A stretch of DNA of 64,000 bases. Origin: UBA7239 sp964509075 (GTDB taxonomy: Bacteria > Pseudomonadota > Gammaproteobacteria > Pseudomonadales > UBA7239). This document shows positions 7,955-17,294 of the stretch, piece by piece. The first letter of the stretch is position 1. Each line of letters starts with the position of its first letter. Location: positions 62,001-126,000 of the forward strand of contig CAZDWC010000006.1 of assembly GCA_964509075.1 (NCBI GenBank), written 5' to 3'. The notes under the pieces are model-generated. The model was given only the letters and a program-made list of their open reading frames with translations. It made no database searches and was not told where the DNA came from. The position numbers and the translations under genes were made by a program.

Positions 7955-10900
7955 ATGGCATATAACGACGAGAGCGCGCACTGGCAGCAGCAGCTGATCA
8001 GTCGCCTGGATCGCGATATCGATAACCGTTTTGACGACGCGGACGCCGGGCGGGTCAAGTCGTTTGTGCGCGCCTATTTTGCACAGTATCCGCTGGAGGA
8101 TGTGCGCGAGTGGCCGGCGTCGGATATTGCCGCCTATGTCAGCGGCTTGTGGCGCTTCTTTTCCTGCTGGTCCGTCGAGAGCGGGCCGTGCCTGGCCTTG
8201 TTCAATGGTGATGCACTACAACTGGGTTGGCATTCTGCGCACACCGAGTTGTGGATACTGCAACGCGATATGCCGTTTCTGCAGGATTCTGTACGCCTGT
8301 TGTTGGATAGGAGCAACATCGTTATCCACAGTATCTACAGCCACCCCTTGCTGACCGAGCGCGATGCTGATGGCAGTGTTATCGCCGTAGATGACTACCG
8401 TGAAGATTGCAGTGGCTGCCATGTTGAGGCATTGCTGTGTCTGCAGATCGGCAGGCTTGCCAGCGCCGAAGATATGCAGGCCCTGGAGATGCAACTGCGT
8501 GCATTGCTGGATGATGTCGCCGTGTGCACAGCGGATTTCCCCGGCATGCAGGCACGCTTGTCGGCTGCGCGTCAGGTGTTGTCCGCACAGCCGGAGTCAC
8601 TCACGGATACAGGCCGTGAAGTGGGAGATTTTATTGACTGGCTTGCCGATGGGCATTTCATTTTTCTGGGTTACCGGTATTTTGCCATTGGTTATCAGGA
8701 TGCTGATTGGGTGTGGCAAGAGCAGTCGCACTTGAGACAAGGCCTGTTTTGTCATCACGGCGACGGGCGCTTTGCCAGTGGCCGGCAAATCAATGATGGT
8801 GTCCGTCATTTTCTGGAAAGTCGTGACTTGCTCAGTCTTTCCCGATCGTCACATAAATCCCATATACATCGCAGCGGATATTTTGATTATGTCGCCATCA
8901 AGGATTTTGATGAAACCGGCGTAGTTCGTGGCAAACATTACTTTATGGGATTGTACACATCAAAAATGTACAGCGAGCTGCTGCAGAATATTCCACTACT
9001 GCGCCAGAAATTTTCCGATGTCTTCGAACAGTCGCACCTTCATCCGCGCAGTCATGATGGCAAGGCGCTATTGCAGATCATGCAGACGCTGCCGAGAGAT
9101 GAATGGTTGATGGCTAGCTGCCGGCAACTGCTGGCAACGGCGACCGGTGTGCTCAAGATGCAGGAGCGCCGCAGGATACGCCTGTTTGTGCACCCGGATG
9201 CTTACCAGCGCTTTGTCAGTTGCATCGTTTACCTGCCAAAGGATCTCTACAGCACGGACAATTGTGAAAAAATCCAGGATGTGTTGTTAACTGCCTATGC
9301 CGCATCCGCCTGTGATGTATCTGCCTTGTTGTCGGAGTCGGTATTGGCACAGGTACATTTTGTGTTGCGCATTGGTGCGGCGGGTTTGCCTCCTGTTGAA
9401 CTTGACGATATTGAAGCCTCTATTGTTCGTGCTGTCACGATCTGGAGTGAGGGCTTGCATCAGGCGGCAAGCGTGTTGGGGACGGAGGATCAAGTGCAGG
9501 CGCTGCTGATGCGCTATCGACAGGCTTTTCCTGCGGGATATCGGGCGCTGTTTTCGCCGTCGCAAGCAGTGCGTGATATGCAGGCCTGTGAAGCGCTATT
9601 GCAGGACGATGATGTAATGTTGTCGCTGGGAGAGCTGGACAATGCCACGCCTGAGCTGCGTATTATCCAGCGCCATCAGGCAATGGAGTTGTCATCAGTC
9701 ATGCCTGTGCTGGAAAACTTCGGTTTACGTGTGATCAGTGAGCAGACGTTTGCCCTGCAGCCACAAGGCGTGTCTTTGTATCTGCACGTTTTTGCGCTGG
9801 ACGCAGAGCCGGGCGATGTGCTTGAACAGCTGGCTCAGGGACGGCAGCGCTTTTTGGCGGCGCTGCGTGCAGTGTGCAACGGGGATTGTGAAAATGACCG
9901 TTTCAACCGTCTGGTGTTGTTGGCGGCGTTGAATTGGCGTGAAACCAGCGTCGTGCGCGCCGCTGCGCGATATCTGAAGCAGACAGGTATACCGTTCAGT
10001 CTGGATTATATTGCCGATACCGTGGTGCGCCATGCCAGCCTGACAGCAGCAATGCTGCAATATTTTGATTGCCTGTTTAATCCGCAAGGTTTGCTTGATA
10101 TCGCCAGTCGGCAGCAGCAGGCGGGTATCTTGAGGCAGCAGTTGTTGACGCAAATTGATGCCATTGCCAGTTTGGATGAAGATCGCATCCTGCGTCGCCA
10201 TCTCGAATGGATCAGTGCAATTCGGCGTACCAATTTTTATCAGATGGATAATTGTGGTCATTATCGCCCGCAATTGGCCATGAAACTGGAACCTGCTGCG
10301 ATTGCCGATATGCCCCAGCCGGTACCCATGTTTGAAATATTCATTTATGCACCGCGCGTGGAAGGCGTGCATTTGCGCTTCGGACCGGTTGCGCGCGGCG
10401 GGCTGCGGTGGTCGGACAGGCTGGAAGATTTTCGGACGGAAGTGCTGGGTCTAGTCAAGGCGCAGCAGGTGAAGAATGCTGTGATTGTGCCGGTGGGAGC
10501 CAAGGGGGGCTTCGTGGTGCGGCAGGCGTGCAATTGCCATGATCGCGATGCGTTGATGCTGGAAGTGCAGGCCTGTTACCGGCTGTTTGTTTCAGGCTTG
10601 CTGCAGCTGACTGACAATTATCGGCAAGGCAGTGTGATACCTCCATCGTTGACAGTGCGTCTGGATGGCGATGATCCTTATCTGGTGGTGGCTGCGGATA
10701 AAGGTACGGCGAGTTTTTCCGATCTCGCCAATGCTGTTGCTGAAGAATACGGATTCTGGCTGGGTGATGCCTTTGCTTCAGGAGGTAGTCAGGGATACGA
10801 CCACAAGAAAATGGGGATTACTGCGCGTGGCGCATGGGTGGCAGTGCAACGTCACTTCAGTGAAATGGGCATTGATATCCGGCAGCAGGATTTTAGCTGC

Positions 10901-12814
10901 GTAGGTATTGGCGACATGAGCGGCGATGTCTTCGGCAATGGCATGCTGTTGTCGCCGCATACGCGTTTGCTGGCAGCATTTGATCATCGCCATATTTTTC
11001 TTGACCCTGATCCCGATCCTGAAAGCAGTTACCAGGAAAGGCAGCGTCTGTTCGCGTTGCCGAAATCTTCGTGGGACGATTACGGTAAGGATTTGATTTC
11101 ATCGGGCGGCGGCGTTTTTTCGCGAACAGCAAAATCCATTTTTATCAGCGATGCAGTGCGCAAAGTGTTGTGCATTGCTGATGATGTGCTGACACCAGCA
11201 CAACTGATCCAGGCGATCCTGTGTGCGCCGGTCGACTTGCTGTGGAATGGTGGTATCGGTACCTATATCAAATCTTCCACAGAAACACACGGCGATGCCT
11301 GTGACAAAACCAATGACAATGTGCGGGTCGATGCCGATCGCCTGCGTGCGCAAGTGATCGGGGAGGGGGGCAACCTCGGGATGACCCAACGCGCCAGGGT
11401 TGAGTATTGTCTGCAGGGAGGGCGTTGCAATACCGACTTTATCGACAATGCAGGGGGGGTGGATTGCTCCGACCATGAAGTCAACCTGAAGATACTGTTT
11501 CGCGATCTCGTTGATAGTGGTGCTGTTGACCAGCAAACACGCAACAGCATGCTGGAGGCGATGACTGATGAAGTTGCAAATCTGGTTTTGCAGAATAATG
11601 ATGGTCAGGCACTGGCGCTAAGTCTGGCGTTGAGCGACAGTGAGCAGCGAATCAACGAATATGCACGCTATATGTCGGCGTTGCAGCACGAAGGTTTGCT
11701 TGATCGCACTCTGGACTTTCTGCCAGAAGATGATGTGTTGTCGTCGCACAAGCAGCACGGCAAGGGCCTGACGCGCCCTGAATTGGCTGTGCTGATGGCG
11801 CGAGCAAAAATGCAACTGAAAGCGGAGTTGGTGCAGGCGCCGTTGGCACAAGATGCTTGTGTGGCTGCCATGGCAAGACAGGCATTCCCGCAGAGTATGT
11901 TGCAGGATTACGGAGACAGGCTACACGAACACCAGTTGTATCGTGAAATTGTTGCGACACAGCTGGCAAACGATATTGTCAACCACATGGGAATTACTTT
12001 CGCATGGCGTTTGCGGCATTCGACAACTGCGCAGTACAGCGACATTGCGCGTGCCTGGTGTTTTGTGCGTGAGGTTTTTGATTTTACTGCAGTGTGGGAT
12101 GAGATGAAGGCCCTTGAGGCTGCAGTGGATGCGCAACAGCATATGCGCAGTATGCGTGACTGGATGCGCACGGCGCGAAGGGCCGTCCGCTGGTTCTTGA
12201 GGCATCGTGCGGGGGCCGTCAATGTGCAAGCGGAGATCCAGCGTTTTGCAGCGCCACTGCGTGCCTTGATGGTAAGCAGGGCGGAAATTCTGTCACAGGA
12301 TCCCGTTTGGTGTTCTGCCCATGCCGGGCTGTTGGCCGCAGGCATTTCGCCCTTGTCGCTTGTCTATTGCAGCGTGCCCTTGCATGAATACCTCGGAATT
12401 ATTGATGTATCTGTTGCAGAGCATCTGGACAGTGAATGGATTGCAAATCTGTATCTTGTGCTGGGCGATACACTGCAGGTAGAAACGCTGAAGGAAGCTG
12501 TTGCCGGTCTGCCTGTTGACAGCCAATGGCAGGCACAGGCACGAGAAGTATTCCTGGACGATATTGAAAGTTACCAACGCGAGCTGGCAGTAAAAGTGGC
12601 GCTTGGTGCACACGCAGCTGCCAGGGCTGGGCATATCGTTGCCGAGTGGGTGGAGCATTATCAGTTCCTACTGCAACGATGGCATATCCTGCTGGCAGAA
12701 ATTGCGGCAGCGCCTGCCGATTACGCCATTTGTTCGGTGGCCGTGCGCGAATTGCACGACATGGTGTTGTTGTCTGGCAGTTCGTCGTATGTGGCTGGTG
12801 CGCGTGTGGCCTGA
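7955..12814 (+). CDS. gdhB: NAD-specific glutamate dehydrogenase, large (about 180-kDa) type
   Basis: Oxidative deamination of glutamate to 2-oxoglutarate and ammonia; a catabolic enzyme. The 1619 residues match the length of the Pseudomonas/Streptomyces large GDH class. The N-terminal 700 residues hold ACT-like regulatory segments. The catalytic core follows: GPVARGGLRWSDR and VKNAVIVPVGAKGG (about 810-850, substrate and catalytic lysines), the dinucleotide-binding VGIGDMSGDVFGNG (about 985), and NGGIGTYIK plus VIGEGGNLGMTQ further on. A C-terminal helical extension of about 350 residues completes it. GGAGT lies nine to ten bases before the ATG. The DUF2835 gene begins 15 bases downstream. 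The symbol follows Pseudomonas use. Confidence 0.96.
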   Translation: MAYNDESAHWQQQLISRLDRDIDNRFDDADAGRVKSFVRAYFAQYPLEDVREWPASDIAAYVSGLWRFFSCWSVESGPCLALFNGDALQLGWHSAHTELWILQRDMPFLQDSVRLLLDRSNIVIHSIYSHPLLTERDADGSVIAVDDYREDCSGCHVEALLCLQIGRLASAEDMQALEMQLRALLDDVAVCTADFPGMQARLSAARQVLSAQPESLTDTGREVGDFIDWLADGHFIFLGYRYFAIGYQDADWVWQEQSHLRQGLFCHHGDGRFASGRQINDGVRHFLESRDLLSLSRSSHKSHIHRSGYFDYVAIKDFDETGVVRGKHYFMGLYTSKMYSELLQNIPLLRQKFSDVFEQSHLHPRSHDGKALLQIMQTLPRDEWLMASCRQLLATATGVLKMQERRRIRLFVHPDAYQRFVSCIVYLPKDLYSTDNCEKIQDVLLTAYAASACDVSALLSESVLAQVHFVLRIGAAGLPPVELDDIEASIVRAVTIWSEGLHQAASVLGTEDQVQALLMRYRQAFPAGYRALFSPSQAVRDMQACEALLQDDDVMLSLGELDNATPELRIIQRHQAMELSSVMPVLENFGLRVISEQTFALQPQGVSLYLHVFALDAEPGDVLEQLAQGRQRFLAALRAVCNGDCENDRFNRLVLLAALNWRETSVVRAAARYLKQTGIPFSLDYIADTVVRHASLTAAMLQYFDCLFNPQGLLDIASRQQQAGILRQQLLTQIDAIASLDEDRILRRHLEWISAIRRTNFYQMDNCGHYRPQLAMKLEPAAIADMPQPVPMFEIFIYAPRVEGVHLRFGPVARGGLRWSDRLEDFRTEVLGLVKAQQVKNAVIVPVGAKGGFVVRQACNCHDRDALMLEVQACYRLFVSGLLQLTDNYRQGSVIPPSLTVRLDGDDPYLVVAADKGTASFSDLANAVAEEYGFWLGDAFASGGSQGYDHKKMGITARGAWVAVQRHFSEMGIDIRQQDFSCVGIGDMSGDVFGNGMLLSPHTRLLAAFDHRHIFLDPDPDPESSYQERQRLFALPKSSWDDYGKDLISSGGGVFSRTAKSIFISDAVRKVLCIADDVLTPAQLIQAILCAPVDLLWNGGIGTYIKSSTETHGDACDKTNDNVRVDADRLRAQVIGEGGNLGMTQRARVEYCLQGGRCNTDFIDNAGGVDCSDHEVNLKILFRDLVDSGAVDQQTRNSMLEAMTDEVANLVLQNNDGQALALSLALSDSEQRINEYARYMSALQHEGLLDRTLDFLPEDDVLSSHKQHGKGLTRPELAVLMARAKMQLKAELVQAPLAQDACVAAMARQAFPQSMLQDYGDRLHEHQLYREIVATQLANDIVNHMGITFAWRLRHSTTAQYSDIARAWCFVREVFDFTAVWDEMKALEAAVDAQQHMRSMRDWMRTARRAVRWFLRHRAGAVNVQAEIQRFAAPLRALMVSRAEILSQDPVWCSAHAGLLAAGISPLSLVYCSVPLHEYLGIIDVSVAEHLDSEWIANLYLVLGDTLQVETLKEAVAGLPVDSQWQAQAREVFLDDIESYQRELAVKVALGAHAAARAGHIVAEWVEHYQFLLQRWHILLAEIAAAPADYAICSVAVRELHDMVLLSGSSSYVAGARVA

Positions 12815-12829
12815 ATGGAGGGCACCTCA

Positions 12830-13069
12830 ATGGAAAACAATGGCATATCGCCTGAGCGGGTCAGCCTGCAACTGGATGTTCCTGCCAACATACTGCAGGC
12901 CTATTATCGCGGGCAGATTGTGGCGGTACAGGCGGTGGCCGATGATGGTCGCAGCATTCGCCTGCCCTTGCGTGCAATGCGGCGCTACTTCACACACAGT
13001 GGCTTGCACGGTCATTTCCAGCTGGAATTTGACGGCAGTGGCAAGCTGATACAGGTCGGTGCGGCCTGA
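12830..13069 (+). CDS. DUF2835 family protein
   Basis: A 79-residue protein with alternating beta-strand pattern (ILQAYYRGQIVAVQAVADDGRSIRLPLRAMRRYFTHSGLHGHFQLEFD). It matches the DUF2835 family, small proteins of unknown role found beside unrelated genes in gammaproteobacteria. An ATG at 12815 is possible, but GGAGGG at 12817-12822 sits seven bases before the ATG at 12830, so that start is used. It follows the GDH stop closely and is probably co-transcribed. Confidence 0.85.
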   Translation: MENNGISPERVSLQLDVPANILQAYYRGQIVAVQAVADDGRSIRLPLRAMRRYFTHSGLHGHFQLEFDGSGKLIQVGAA

Positions 13070-13145
13070 TGTCTGCTTCGCCGGGCTTGTCAATTGTGCG
13101 ATATGCAGTGAGAATTCGCGGCACTTGTCCTGTGCGGGTGATGTT

Positions 13146-13820
13146 ATGCGAATTCTTATCGTCGAGGACAATCGCGATATTCTGGCCAATCTTGCCGATT
13201 ATCTTGAACTCAAGGGTTATACGGTCGACTGTGCGCAGGACGGCTTGAGCGGCCTGCATCTCGGCGCGACACAGCATTACGATCTCGCCATTCTGGATAT
13301 CATGTTGCCCGGTCTTGATGGCTACACACTTTGCCAACGTTTGCGGGAGGGCCATCATCAGGTTCCCATTATCATGCTGACAGCGAGGGATACGCTGGAT
13401 GATCGTTTACAGGGTTTTGCTTCCGGTGCGGATGATTATCTGGTAAAGCCTTTCGAACTCACGGAATTGGGGGCGCGGGTAGAGGCTGTACTGCGCCGCT
13501 CGCGCGGCGGTGGAGCCAATCGCATACTGCGCGTGGCGGATCTCAGTTACGATCTGGATACACTGGAAGTCACTCGTGCCGGCAAATCCATCAAGCTCAA
13601 TCCCACAGGTCTCAAGTTGCTGGAGACGCTGATGCGCAAAAGCCCATCGGTGGTGCGTCGCGAAGCACTGGAAGATGCAGTGTGGGGTGACAACTGCCCT
13701 GACAGCGACAGTTTACGCAGCCATGTTCATCAGTTGCGACAAGCTATCGACAAGCCATTTGCCCAGCACTTGTTGCAGACCGTGCATGGTATCGGATTTC
13801 GTCTCGCGGAAATGTCGTAA
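13146..13820 (+). CDS. OmpR-family response regulator
   Basis: A 224-residue transcription factor. The receiver domain shows the acidic pocket at D8, phospho-acceptor D51 (LAILDIMLPGLDGY) and K101 (DDYLVKPFEL). The C-terminal winged helix (about 130-220) has LNPTGLKLLETLMRKSP and VHQLRQAIDKPF, ending in TVHGIGFRL. The open frame starts at 13059, but only the ATG at 13146 begins at the conserved MRILIVEDN. The partner kinase starts two bases after the stop. Target genes are unknown; the LTA-synthase-like gene immediately downstream is a candidate. Confidence 0.94.
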   Translation: MRILIVEDNRDILANLADYLELKGYTVDCAQDGLSGLHLGATQHYDLAILDIMLPGLDGYTLCQRLREGHHQVPIIMLTARDTLDDRLQGFASGADDYLVKPFELTELGARVEAVLRRSRGGGANRILRVADLSYDLDTLEVTRAGKSIKLNPTGLKLLETLMRKSPSVVRREALEDAVWGDNCPDSDSLRSHVHQLRQAIDKPFAQHLLQTVHGIGFRLAEMS

Positions 13821-13822
13821 TC

Positions 13823-15109
13823 GTGAAAGCCTATCGGAGTCTCTCACGCCGTATTGTTTTTGCTTTTGTGTTGATGGCCGCTGTTATCAGTGCGCTGTTT
13901 TCTGCCGGCATTATTGTTGTGGTGCAGTTTGTCGAGAAACAACTAGTCAGCAATACACTGAATTCGGATTTGACGCTGGCTATGGCGGATTTCAATGCTG
14001 GGCGTGATATTTCATTGCAGCCCGGCTCGCGTTTTTATTACGACAATCCCAATAGTGATGATGTACTGAACACGCCGCCAGACTGGTTGAACCATATGGC
14101 AAGCGGTTTTCATGAGGTCAAGCGGGATGACCATGCATACCACTTGCTGGTTTACCAGCAGGGAAAGGAAAGTTTTCTTCTGTTGCGCGAATCGGATTTT
14201 GACAAGCGTGAGCGCGCCTTGTTTGTCATTATCTCCGCAGGGTTTCTGCTGAGTGTGATTGCGGCATGGATACTCGGCTATTTTTTGTCTCGCCGCATTA
14301 TCGAGCCGGTAGTGCGTCTGGCGGGGCAGGTGAGTTACCACGAACAATTGCAGGATTTTGCGCCGCCATTGGCGCCGGGCTATGCGGATGACGAAGTGGG
14401 ACAGCTTGCGGCAGCTTTTGATAACACGCTGGATCAGTTGCGAAAAGCACTGGAACGTGAGCGGTTCTTTACCAGCGACGTCAGTCACGAATTCCGCACG
14501 CCTTTGACTGTGATCGCAACGTCCAGTGAGTTGTTGCTGGCGGCTGATACGTTGACTAACAAACAGCGTGATCAGTTAATGCGCATACGCCGTGCCTGTG
14601 ACGAAATGCGTGATCTGGTGCATACGTTCTTGCTGCTGGCAAGAGACAATCTTTCGCAAGAAACCAGCACTGACAAAGCAACATTGGCGTCGGTGGCGGA
14701 AGAGCAGTTCCTGCGCTGGAAGCCGCTCGCCGAGGAAAAGGGCTTGAGCATGGACTTTGTGCAGGAAAGTCAGGGCGCTGCAGTTTATGATGTGCCTTTT
14801 CTGCGCGCGGTGCTTTCCAATTTGCTGCGCAATGCTGTGCATTACACCGACAGCGGTTTCGTGCGTCTGGTCATTAATGGCGACAGCCTGCGGGTTGAAG
14901 ACACCGGTCATGGCATTGATGCCGAACAGCAGGAGGCCATCTTTCGGCCCTTCGTGCGAGGCAAGGGTGCGCGCGGTGAAGGGCTGGGCTTGGGGCTGTC
15001 ACTGGTGAAGCGGATTTGTGCGCATCAGGGCTGGAAGATACAGCTGACCAGCCGGCAGCCGCAGGGCAGCTGTTTCCGGGTTGAGCTGAATCCTCTATCT
15101 GAAACTTAA
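13823..15109 (+). CDS. Two-component sensor histidine kinase
   Basis: A 428-residue inner-membrane kinase with a GTG start two bases after the regulator stop. There are two membrane spans (about 10-35 and 135-155) enclosing a 100-residue periplasmic sensor, then HAMP, an HisKA box with phospho-acceptor H222 (SDVSHEFRTPLTVI), and an ATPase domain with N, G1 (VEDTGHGID) and G2 (GLGLGLSLVKRI) boxes. It closely resembles the PmrB/QseC/ColS style of envelope-sensing kinases. It pairs with the preceding OmpR-type regulator; the signal is not deducible. Confidence 0.93.
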   Translation: MKAYRSLSRRIVFAFVLMAAVISALFSAGIIVVVQFVEKQLVSNTLNSDLTLAMADFNAGRDISLQPGSRFYYDNPNSDDVLNTPPDWLNHMASGFHEVKRDDHAYHLLVYQQGKESFLLLRESDFDKRERALFVIISAGFLLSVIAAWILGYFLSRRIIEPVVRLAGQVSYHEQLQDFAPPLAPGYADDEVGQLAAAFDNTLDQLRKALERERFFTSDVSHEFRTPLTVIATSSELLLAADTLTNKQRDQLMRIRRACDEMRDLVHTFLLLARDNLSQETSTDKATLASVAEEQFLRWKPLAEEKGLSMDFVQESQGAAVYDVPFLRAVLSNLLRNAVHYTDSGFVRLVINGDSLRVEDTGHGIDAEQQEAIFRPFVRGKGARGEGLGLGLSLVKRICAHQGWKIQLTSRQPQGSCFRVELNPLSET

Positions 15110-15201
15110 GCGATCCTTAATGTCTGACAGGTTATATGGCAGCCACAGTATCGCTGCAGTCTGTTGCTGCGTGATTTGATGGTTTTACGAAAAGGTATTT
15201 T

Positions 15202-17289
15202 ATGGCAATTGGTGTTTCTGCAATATCCGGCAAGGACTATCTGCATACAGACAGGCATACACTGGCGGGTCACGGCTTGTTCACCTGTTTTGTGGTGCTG
15301 GTCCTGTTGCTGGTTTTCTCTATGGCGCGGCTGGGGTTTTATTACTACAACAATAATTTGGCAGTGGACGTTTCCGGTCGGGATATTCTGGATAGTTTCC
15401 TTATAGGTGTTCGATTTGACGGAATGGTCACCAGTATTCTTTGTGTTCCATTGCTTGCCGGTTTTTTGTGGCCATCTTCAATCGCCCTGCGAAAATCACT
15501 GGTGTTGTGGTTCACCTTTGTGACATCTGTCGTCATTTTTTTCTGTATTACCGAACTGGATTTTTACCGCGAATTTCATCAACGTCTTAACAGTCTGGTG
15601 TTTGAATACGTCCGTCAGGATCCTGCGACCGTGATCAGCATGTTGTGGCGTGGTTTTCCTGTGTTGCGTTACTTGTTGCTGTGGTTGCTGCTGTCATGGT
15701 TGATGTACCGTTTTTATTTGCTGGTCGATCATGTTGCTTGTGTGGTTGCTGCTGGCAGTCGTTTTTTGCCGCGTGCTCCTGCGGCCGCCTACGTGCGCTG
15801 GTTGGTGTTCTTTCTGGTTTTTCTGTCGATGGTGGCGGGCGCGCGTGGCACGTTGCGTCAGGGGCCGCCTCTGCGATGGGGTGACGCTTTTCACAGTCGG
15901 AATCTGTTTGCCAATCATCTTGGTCTCAACGGGGTTTTTACCCTGTACAAGGCAGCGACTGCCAGCGACAACGGCGCTAACAAGAAGACATGGCTGCAGG
16001 CCATGCCGCTCGATGAAGCCACGCGCATTGTTCGCGAGTGGCTGCTGATTCCAGCCGAAACCCTGATCGGGGGTGATGAGCATCCGCTGTTGCGTACACA
16101 TGCAGCGAATGCGGATTCTGTTGCGGCTAATGCCGGCAACAAGCCGAATGTGGTTGTTATTTTGATGGAAAGTTTTTCCGGCGCCTTCACGGGGGCGCTC
16201 GGCAATGATCATGGCATTACGCCTGAGTTTGATCGTATAGCGGCACAAGGACTTTTATTCACGCGTTTTTTTTCCAGCGGCACGCATACCCATCAGGGTA
16301 TGTTTGCCACGCTCTCATGCTTTCCCAATTTGCCTGGCTTTGAATATCTGATGAACCAGCCTGAGGGTAGTCACCAACTTTCCGGGTTGCCGCGTTTGAT
16401 GCATCGCGCCGGTTATCAGGATGTCTACATCTATAACGGTTCGTTTTCCTGGGACAACCAGGAAGGTTTTTTCCGCAATCAGGGCATGACGCGTTTTATA
16501 GGGCGTGATGAATTTATCAATCCCGTGTTCATGAACCCGACCTGGGGGGTTTCCGATCAGGATATGTTTGATCGAGCGGCGCAGGAACTGGCGGCCATGC
16601 CCAAAGACAAGCCGTTTTTTGTCATGCTGCAGACGTTGTCCAATCACACTCCCTATGCGATTCCTGATCCTTTGCCCGTGACGCCCGTGACGAATAAAGG
16701 CCACCTCAATGAACGCTTGACGGCAATGCGTTACGCAGACTGGGCGCTGGGCCAGTTTTTCCGCAAAATTGAAAATGAACCGTATTACAAGAACACTATT
16801 TTTGTGCTGCTGGGTGATCACGGTTTCGGCATCGACCAGCAGGTGACGGATATTGATCTGCTGCGTTTCCGGGTGCCGCTGCTGATCATCGGCCCGCAGG
16901 TGCAAGAGCGTTTTGGTCCAGCGACGGATCGAGTGGCCAGCCAGATTGATGTGGCGCCGACCATCATGGGGCTCACTGGTTTGTCATTCCAGCACCAGTG
17001 CTGGGGGCGCGATGTTTTGTCGTTGCGCGACGATCCGGGGTTTGCGGTATTCAAGCCATCTGGCAATGATGAAATTGTCGCACTGGTGAAAGATGATCAG
17101 GTGGTGGTGAAACGCGCGGGGGCCAAATCCCAGCTGTATCGTTACAGCATGACGCCAGCGTCGGCAACGCCTGATCCTGATGAGGCCAGAAGACTGGAAC
17201 TTGAGAAAGTTCAGAGTGCCTTCGTGCAGCGCGCCATGCGTAGTCTGCTCGACAATACCGCAGGGCCGGGGCCTGACCCGCAGCCCTGA
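15202..17289 (+). CDS. LTA synthase family membrane sulfatase/phosphotransferase
   Basis: A 695-residue inner-membrane protein with about five N-terminal membrane spans (20-225) and a periplasmic alkaline-phosphatase-fold domain (about 310-640). Motifs visible are VVILMESFSG (metal-binding glutamate), SSGTHTHQGMFATLSCFPNLPG with T361 as probable catalytic threonine, TLSNHTPY and LLGDHGFG. Family members transfer phosphoglycerol or phosphoethanolamine groups in the envelope. In a Gram-negative the substrate is probably a periplasmic glucan, LPS or lipid, which is inference. It lies 92 bases after the histidine kinase in the same direction, so a shared operon or regulation by that pair is plausible. 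It converges with metG with a five-base gap. Confidence 0.88.
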   Translation: MAIGVSAISGKDYLHTDRHTLAGHGLFTCFVVLVLLLVFSMARLGFYYYNNNLAVDVSGRDILDSFLIGVRFDGMVTSILCVPLLAGFLWPSSIALRKSLVLWFTFVTSVVIFFCITELDFYREFHQRLNSLVFEYVRQDPATVISMLWRGFPVLRYLLLWLLLSWLMYRFYLLVDHVACVVAAGSRFLPRAPAAAYVRWLVFFLVFLSMVAGARGTLRQGPPLRWGDAFHSRNLFANHLGLNGVFTLYKAATASDNGANKKTWLQAMPLDEATRIVREWLLIPAETLIGGDEHPLLRTHAANADSVAANAGNKPNVVVILMESFSGAFTGALGNDHGITPEFDRIAAQGLLFTRFFSSGTHTHQGMFATLSCFPNLPGFEYLMNQPEGSHQLSGLPRLMHRAGYQDVYIYNGSFSWDNQEGFFRNQGMTRFIGRDEFINPVFMNPTWGVSDQDMFDRAAQELAAMPKDKPFFVMLQTLSNHTPYAIPDPLPVTPVTNKGHLNERLTAMRYADWALGQFFRKIENEPYYKNTIFVLLGDHGFGIDQQVTDIDLLRFRVPLLIIGPQVQERFGPATDRVASQIDVAPTIMGLTGLSFQHQCWGRDVLSLRDDPGFAVFKPSGNDEIVALVKDDQVVVKRAGAKSQLYRYSMTPASATPDPDEARRLELEKVQSAFVQRAMRSLLDNTAGPGPDPQP

Positions 17290-17294
17290 AGTAT

